Shown here piece after piece: positions 58,160 through 64,000 of a stretch of DNA of 64,000 bases. Both the position numbers and the translations under genes were made by a program. This DNA is from Salvelinus alpinus (taxonomy: Eukaryota > Chordata > Actinopteri > Salmoniformes > Salmonidae), in assembly GCF_045679555.1 (NCBI RefSeq), contig NC_092087.1:84496129-84560128 (forward strand). The letters are read 5' to 3'. The stretch's first letter is position 1; each line of letters starts with the position of its first letter. Under the pieces are notes generated by a model that made no database searches, had not been told where the DNA came from, and was given only the letters and a program-made list of their open reading frames with translations.

Positions 58160-58975
58160 TATTGTGCAGTCAACAGAAGTCAGAAATAGCATTATAAATA
58201 TTCACTTACCTTTGATGATCTTCATCAGAATGCACTCCCAAGAATCCCAGTTCCACAATAAATGTTTGTTTTGTTCGATAATGTCCATCATTTATGTCCA
58301 AATTCCTCCTTGTTGTTCTAACGTTCAGTACACTTTCCAAACTCACGACGCACGTGCAAGTCCAGCGGAAAGTACGGACGAAAAGTTACAAAAGTTATAT
58401 TACAGTCCGTAAAAACATGACAAACGAAGTATTGAGAATCAATCTTTAGGATGTTTTTAACATAATTCTTCAATAATGTTCCAACCGGAGAATTCCTTTG
58501 TCTTCAGAAGTGTGATGGAACAGAGCTCGCTCTCTCACATGAACGCACATGGTCAGCGCATGTTCAGCTCATGGTAGACCTTACTCAATCCCCTCTCATT
58601 CGGCCCCACTTCACAGTAGAAGCATCAGACAAGGCTCTAAAGACTGTGGACATCTAGTGGAGGCCTTAGGAAGGGCAACATGACCAATATCCCACTGTAT
58701 CTTCAATAGGGGCTGAGTTGAAAATCGACCAACCTCAGATTTCCCACTTCCTGGTTGGATTTTTTTCTCAGGTTTTGGCCTGCCATATGAGTTATGTTAT
58801 ACTCACAGCCATAATTCAAACAGTTTTAGAAACTGCAGGGTGTTTTCTATCCAAATAATCCAAATAATATGCATATTCTAGCTTTTATGGCTGAGTAGCA
58901 GGCCGTTTACTCTGGGCACGCTTTTCATCCGGACGTGAAAATACTGCCCCCTACTCCAAAGAAGTTAAATACACA
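58160..58975 (+). mobile_element. Truncated TTAA-type non-autonomous element
   Basis: Inverted relative of 36552-37977: gaatgcactcccaagaatcc, ccagttccacaataaatgtt and, at the right end, gtactccaaagaagtt then aaat. The left inverted end is missing, so the copy is truncated. No transposase. It interrupts the Gypsy downstream of integrase. Confidence 0.65.
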
Positions 58976-59158
58976 ACAAGTAAATGAGGGAATTGAAACC
59001 AGGTGTGTGGAAAAACAAGACAAAGCACATGGAAAATGAAAAGTGGATCGAGAATGGCCGACTGCCGAGCGCCGCCCGAACAAGGGGAGGACCCGACTTC
59101 GGCGGAAGTCGTGACATTTTGAGAGAGCCTGGGAGTTTCAGATGCAAAGCAGAGGGGT

Positions 59159-59957
59159 TTATGACACGATCAATCTCAAAGGGACCAATGAATCGGGGGC
59201 TAGTTTTTTGGAAACCACGTTCAAGGGCAAATCCTTAGATGAAAGCCATACCTTTTGGCCTGGAGTGTAGACTGGGCCTGAAGCACGGCGACGGTTAGCT
59301 TGGGATTGGGTCCTGGCGGAGGCACGAAGAAGAGGGGCCCGGGCCCTCCTCCAGGTGCGATGACAACAGCGCATGTGGTCCTGGACTGTGGGCACCACTA
59401 CCTCGACCTCTTGGGCAGGGAACAAGGGGGGTTGGTAACCCAGAGCACACTCAAAGGGTGATATACCTGATGAGGCGTTGATGAGGGTGTTGTGGGCATA
59501 TTCCACCCAGGGTAGCTGGGCACTCCAGGAGGAAGGGTTAGCCGAAGTCACACAGCGTAGGGCAGTCTCCAACTCCTGGTTGGCCCACTCGGTCTGGCCG
59601 TTAGTCTGGGGGTGATATCCAGATGAAAGGCTAACATTAATGCCAAGTTCTGTGCAGAAGGCTCTCCATACCTGGGAAGTAAACTGGGGTCCCCTGTCAG
59701 AAATTATGTCAATAGGGATGCCATGCAGCCGCAGCACATGGGATACCAGCAGGTCCGCAGTCTCTCTGGAGGAAGGAAGCTTGGAGAGGGGAATGAAGTG
59801 AGGCGACAGTCCGATTCATGCCAGGGTAACAAGTGAGGTGAGTAGAATGGGCCCACTGAAGAACTTCAGAGCGAACTGAATCTGGCACAAACAGAGCCTT
59901 ACATGCACCGTTTCCTGGATCAGCTGGTTCAGCTGAGCCTGGAAACACGGGACTCAA
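59159..59957 (-). pseudogene. Integrase of degenerate Gypsy
   Basis: Minus-strand pieces: DSVRSEVLQWAHSTHLTCYP (zinc-binding His pair) at 59957-59709, then [20 protein letters not shown] with a catalytic Asp, [16 protein letters not shown] with the catalytic Glu, and [13 protein letters not shown] of the C-terminal region at 59737-59159. A frameshift near 59720 and loss of the first Asp region make it non-functional. Confidence 0.85.
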
Positions 59958-60108
59958 TCTCCCAGGAGACAGCAGGAGGATGGCATAATAGTTTCTGGCT
60001 CGGAACCTGTGTTGTCTGCTGTGAACTGACGGGAGAGGGCGTCAGGCTTGGTATTCTTAGATTCCAGTTTAGTGTGAGTGTGAAGTTGAATCTTCCGAAA
60101 AACAATGC

Positions 60109-61430
60109 CTACCTGGCCTGCCGAGAGTTCAGACGTTTGGCGGCCTGGATGTAGGCTAGGTTTTTGTGATCCGTCCACACAATGAAGGGGAGGACAAAAC
60201 CCTCTAACCAGTGACGCCAATTCTCAAGAGCCAGCTTCACGGACAGAAGTTCCCAGTTTCCTATGTCAAAATTTCTCTCTGCAGGTGAGACCTTGCGAAA
60301 CAAGGCACATGGATGTAGCTTCTGTTCCGAGGGTGAATGTTGAGACAGAACTGCACCTACCCCGGTGTCGGAAGCGTGCACCTCGAGGACGAACTGGAGT
60401 TCTGGGTCTGGCTGGGTTAGGATTGGAGCGGAAGTGAAGCGGTGCTTGAGTTCCCGGAACCCTGCCTCAGGGGACCAGTGTAACGGAGTGGAGGTGGAGG
60501 GGAGAATGATGAGAGGAGCTGCCAAACGACTGTAGTCATGGATGAAACGTCTATAAAAATTGGCAAACCCCAGGAAACGCTGTAGCTGCTTCAGGTTCGC
60601 GAGCACAGGCCACTCTGTGACTGCCCTAACCATGGCAGGGTCCACTTGTAGCTGTCCTTGTGCAATGATGTAACCCAAGAAGGACACAGAGGAAACATAA
60701 CAAACAGCTTATTCTCCACCACCTGTTGGAGAACTTGGTTAACGTGCTGCTTGTGAGCCTCAAGGTCCTTCGAAAAAATAAGAATGTCATCCACATAGAC
60801 AAAAGCAAAACACCCAATAACATCCCTCAGAACATCATTTACCAGGCTCTGAAAAACAGCAGGGGCGTTAGTGAGACTAAACGGCATGACCAAATACTCA
60901 AGTGTCCAAGTGGTGTGTTGAACGCCGTTTTCCACTCGTCTCCCTCTCTGATGCGGACAAGGTGGTAGGCATTCCGGAGGTTGAGTTTAGTGAACACCGT
61001 CGAGTTTTGTAGAAAACACCGTGGCACCATGGAGGGGGGCAAAAGCAGCACTGATGAGTGGCAAGGGATACTTGTTCGTGACAGTGATACTGTTCAACCC
61101 ACGGAAGGCTATGCACGGCCTCAGTGACCCATCCTTTTTCTTGACAAAGAAAAACCCAGCTCCCACAGGAGAAGAAGAAGGTCTGACATGTCCGACAGCC
61201 AGGGAATCCTGGATGTATTCCTACATAGCCTCTTGCTCGGGGCGAGAAAGGTTATACAACCTGGTACTGGAGAGAGGAGCTCCAGGCTGAAGCTCGGTAG
61301 CGCAGTCGTATGGCCGATGAGGCGGCAGAGAAGGCGTGTGGTACTTAATGAACACAGGAGCTAGACAGTGATACTCTGGAGGAACAGAAGACAGGTCCGG
61401 TGGTTCTGGAATGGACTGGGGTGCAGACAA
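60109..61430 (-). pseudogene. Reverse transcriptase and RNase H of degenerate Gypsy
   Basis: Minus-strand fragments in several frames: [11 protein letters not shown] (61250), [17 protein letters not shown]-like sequence near 61170-61120, [20 protein letters not shown] and the catalytic [13 protein letters not shown] at 60935-60770, then the RT connection ([37 protein letters not shown]) and RNase H ([36 protein letters not shown]) at 60687-60109. Several frame breaks. Confidence 0.85.
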
Positions 61431-61478
61431 GGCAGGTGGAAGGGCAGAATGTAGACAATTGGAATGACAAAATGTTCT

Positions 61479-61985
61479 CTACATAGTTACCCTCCCGGTG
61501 GCCCAGTCAATCTGTGGGTTGTTTAGCTTTAACCATGGATGACCCAGAACCAGGGGAGAGTAAGGACAGTCGATTGTGTGGAAACTGATCTTTTCCTGGT
61601 GATTTCCAGAGAGATGCAGGATAACAGGAACGGTTCTCTCACAGACACGGAAAAGGAGCTTTCCATTGAGAGCGTTGGCATTAAGAGGTGAATCGAGTGA
61701 AACAGTGTCCAGACCCAACTGGTTATTGACCCCTCGGTCCAGGAAGCTCTCTTCGGCACCTGAATCGATGAGAGCAGACAGAGGAAAAGCCTGGCTCTGC
61801 CACACAAGGTTGGCCTCAAGCAGGGGTCTGGGAGTTGATGGGCAGGCGATTTGGCTCAACAGTATATCCCCCACTACTGCTGAGCCCCCTCTTTTGCTGG
61901 ACACAGGGAACAAGTGGAGACCAGGTGACCAACCTGGCCACAATATAGACAGCTCCTAGTACTGATAAGCCGCTGCCTCTCCTCT
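61479..61985 (-). pseudogene. Zinc knuckle and aspartic protease of degenerate Gypsy
   Basis: A CCHC knuckle (CLYCGQVGHLVSTC) lies near 61960-61915 in one frame. The protease follows at about 61870-61479: FPLSALIDSGAEESFLDRGV with the active-site DSG, and PLVLGHPWLKLNNPQIDW. Frame shifts between them. Confidence 0.8.
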
Positions 61986-62099
61986 GGAGATAGACGATTC
62001 CGGCCGAGCTGCAAGGGTTCAGGATTAGAACATGCCTGGAGATGTGATGCAGTCGGGGGAGGAGAGCAAGGCCCCGAAGCAGATGTTATGGGACATGCA

Positions 62100-62775
62100 A
62101 TCCAACCTACCCTCTCCCTTCAACGCTCACGGAGACGGTTGTCAATGCGGATAGTGAGAGAAAGTAGTTTGTCAAGTCCATCGGGCTCCTCTCTGGACAC
62201 CAACTCGTCTTTGAGGGTCGCATTCTAGAATGCTCCCTGAAGGGCCTCCTCATTCCATTCGCTCTCTGTGGCGAGGGTGCGGAACTCACATGCCATTTCA
62301 GCCACACTCTGGGAGCCTTGATGAAGGAACAGGAGTTGTTTAGGGGCATCCTTTCCACAGACCGGGTGGTTGAAGACCTTCCTCATCTCCTCTGTGAATC
62401 TACCGTAGGAGAAGCAGATGAGTGACTGTCTCTCCCACACCGCAGTGGCCCAGGAAAGCGCCGCTCCACGGAGGCAGCCAATCAGAAAATAAATCTGGGC
62501 TCATTCACTAGCATAAGAGTAGGGCTGATGCTCAAACGCAGAGATTACCATCGTAGCACTAGGGAGTCGGAACAAAAGGCTCCAGGGCGGAGAAGAAGGA
62601 CTTGGGACTGGTTGTGAGCTCTGGGCGGAGGTTCGGGCCCGTAGGTCAGACAGGCTCCGTGAAAACTCCTTGATGTCCTCGAGAAGGGCTTTCAGGGCTT
62701 AGTCATGTTTTTCAAGCAGCGCTTCTTGTCCAACCAGAGTGTGGTGGAGAGTAGTGGTCTGCTGAGTTCATCTCT
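62100..62775 (-). pseudogene. Gag of degenerate Gypsy
   Basis: Minus-strand Gag starts near the ATG at 62772 (MNSADHYSPPHSGWTRSAA), soon frameshifted; later pieces include ERQSLICFSYGRFTEEMRKV and QSVAEMACEFRTLATESEWN, the capsid region of salmonid Gypsy elements. A stop lies in the EEALQGAF segment. Confidence 0.7.
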
Positions 62776-62789
62776 TGGCCAGATCGTAC

Positions 62790-63315
62790 TGTTAGGTGGA
62801 GCGGCACAGAGGAACCCAAGAGCAGACTCAGATGAGGAAACTGGATGAATAAACCAAAATATTTTTTGCCAAACAGAGAGAGATGGAGTGCAGGCCAGAG
62901 GAAGCTCGGGTGGTTGTAGGAAACCAGAAGTGGAGGATGAGTTTGGAGTGAGCTGGGTTGAGACAGGGTAAACAGGTCTGGGGGGAAATCCAAGGGAGGG
63001 ATGGTGAGCTGAATCCAGAACATGGGAGCAGGGTGGTGAGATGTGGAACAGGAGACATGTACCAGAGTCAGAGCGGCAAAACTGCAGTGAGAGGATAAAC
63101 AGCGAGTGGAGGTGGCAGGACTGAGTATTTGTAGAGGTCTTGATTATGGAACAGGTTTCAGCTGGTGGGGATCTGCTCTGACTGCAGCACACCTGTCTCC
63201 AACCACACAATCACACAGAGAGGGAGAGGGAGAGAGAGAGTGTACTGGGGGAGTGGCTGCAGGTCAAGAAGAAACCGGATGAACACAAGGGGGCGTAGCA
63301 GGAGCAGATGTGACA
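62790..63315 (-). repeat. 5' LTR of degenerate Gypsy
   Basis: 526 bp, TGTCACATCTGCTCC to CACCTAACA on the minus strand. Contains a (CT)n tract. Long open frames in it on the minus strand are not genes. Confidence 0.75.
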
Positions 63316-64000
63316 GTTGTATGTACATGTAGGTAGAGTTATTAAAGTGACTATGCATAGATGATAGCAACAGAGAGTAGCAGCGGCGAAAAGAGGGGAG
63401 GGTAGCATTCGATTAGATGTTCATGAGTCTTATGGCTTGGGGGTAGAAGTTGTTTAGAAGCCTCTTGGAGCAAGACTTGGCGCTCCGGTACCGCTTGCCA
63501 TGCGCAGACCGAGCAGTTGCCATACCAGGCAGTGATGCAACCAGTCAGGATGCTCTCGATGGTGCAGCTGTAGAACCTTTTGAGGATCTGAGGACCCATG
63601 CCAAATATTTTCCGTCACCTGAGGGGGAATAGGTCTTATCAATAAGTGCATTGAGGACGTTGTCCGCACAGTGACGTATATACCCCAAGCAGAAGCCATG
63701 GATTACAGGCAACATCCTCACTGAGCTAAAGGGTAGAGCTGCCACTTTCAAGGAGTGGGACTCTAACCCGGAAGCTTATAAGATATCCCGCTATGCCCTC
63801 CGACGAACCATCAAACAGGCAAAGAATCAATACATGACCAAGATCGAATCGTACTACACCGGCTCCGACGCTCGTAGGATGTGGCAGGGCTTGCAAACCA
63901 TTAGACTACAAAGGGAAACACAGACGAGAGCTGCCCAGTGACATGAGCCTACAAGACGAGCTAAACCACTTCTATGCTTGCTTTGAGGCAAATAACACTG
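63316..64000. mobile_element. LINE with inverted 5' part (twin priming), runs off the window
   Basis: 63316-63630 on the minus strand is the 3' end of a LINE (MGPQILKRFYSCTIESILTG, CITAWYGNCS, then the 3' UTR). From about 63640 the sequence switches to the plus strand and encodes the region before the RT (NILTELKGRAATFKEWDSNP, YKISRYALRRTIKQAKNQYM, MWQGLQTI). Opposed halves of one family joined at about 63632 are the hallmark of 5' inversion during target-primed reverse transcription. Confidence 0.8.

Larger units (their letters stand above)
57897..63315 (-). mobile_element. Degenerate Gypsy LTR retrotransposon (about 5.4 kb)
   Basis: On the minus strand the order is 5' LTR (63315-62790), gag with a CCHC knuckle, protease, RT, RNase H, integrase, polypurine tract and a partial 3' LTR (58099-57897), a Ty3/Gypsy layout with no envelope. 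Stops and frameshifts occur in every gene, and a TTAA-type element is inserted between integrase and 3' LTR. It is not related closely to the Gypsy element at 21487. Confidence 0.9.

Noticed and set aside
62692-63210. 172-codon open frame on the minus strand
   Set aside because: It lies in the LTR of the degenerate Gypsy element and is Ser/Pro-rich low-complexity sequence without a domain.

Overview
This is vertebrate nuclear DNA, almost certainly from a salmonid fish. The evidence is three Tc1-like elements with Sleeping Beauty-type IR/DR ends, several fish LINE families, teleost C2H2 zinc-finger genes with an N-terminal 'VDCRKTPGQSGTE' exon, and CD22/Siglec-like immunoglobulin genes. Two runs of exactly 100 N (17854-17953, 28219-28318) split it into pieces A (1-17853), B (17954-28218) and C (28319-64000). 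Their order and orientation are not proven by the sequence.

Piece A (+ strand): a decayed LINE and a broken Tc1 copy; a zinc-finger unit (exon 3809-3957, zinc-finger exon 8239-9842) whose intron holds a hAT-like element swollen by a ~57-copy 41-bp minisatellite and carrying a solo LTR; then a CD22-like Ig gene (exons 11384-17511), mostly pseudogenised and containing a Sleeping Beauty-type element and a SINE. It ends in a 50-bp minisatellite.

Piece B: zinc-finger units on the - strand. One has an upstream exon (18672-18813) and an empty hAT site. The other has a contracted, frameshifted zinc-finger exon (20483-21043), and its intron holds the same hAT element, here with a full-length Gypsy provirus (identical LTRs, PBS, PPT, 5-bp TSD) where piece A has only the solo LTR.

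Piece C starts with a near-identical copy of A's Ig gene (28656-34597, + strand), interrupted by LINE and TTAA-type insertions. It continues with a second, - strand Ig copy (41706-46262), whose recognisable exons are cut by different transposons, and a - strand zinc-finger unit (50441-50288 and 49290-47168) with 23 fingers and an apparently intact frame. So the ZNF-to-Ig module of A reappears inverted in C. The last 10 kb is layered transposon debris: L1-like, hAT-like, Tc1-like, LINE endonuclease, a degenerate 5.4-kb Gypsy on the - strand, and a 5'-inverted LINE at the edge.

The only reasonably intact host coding sequences are the large zinc-finger exons and a few Ig, transmembrane and cytoplasmic exons. 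I found no new multi-gene system. What stands out is repeated duplication of a ZNF/Ig module and a clear nested record of insertions with target-site duplications, an empty site and a solo-LTR/full-provirus pair. A and C may be two haplotypes assembled in tandem rather than true paralogues.
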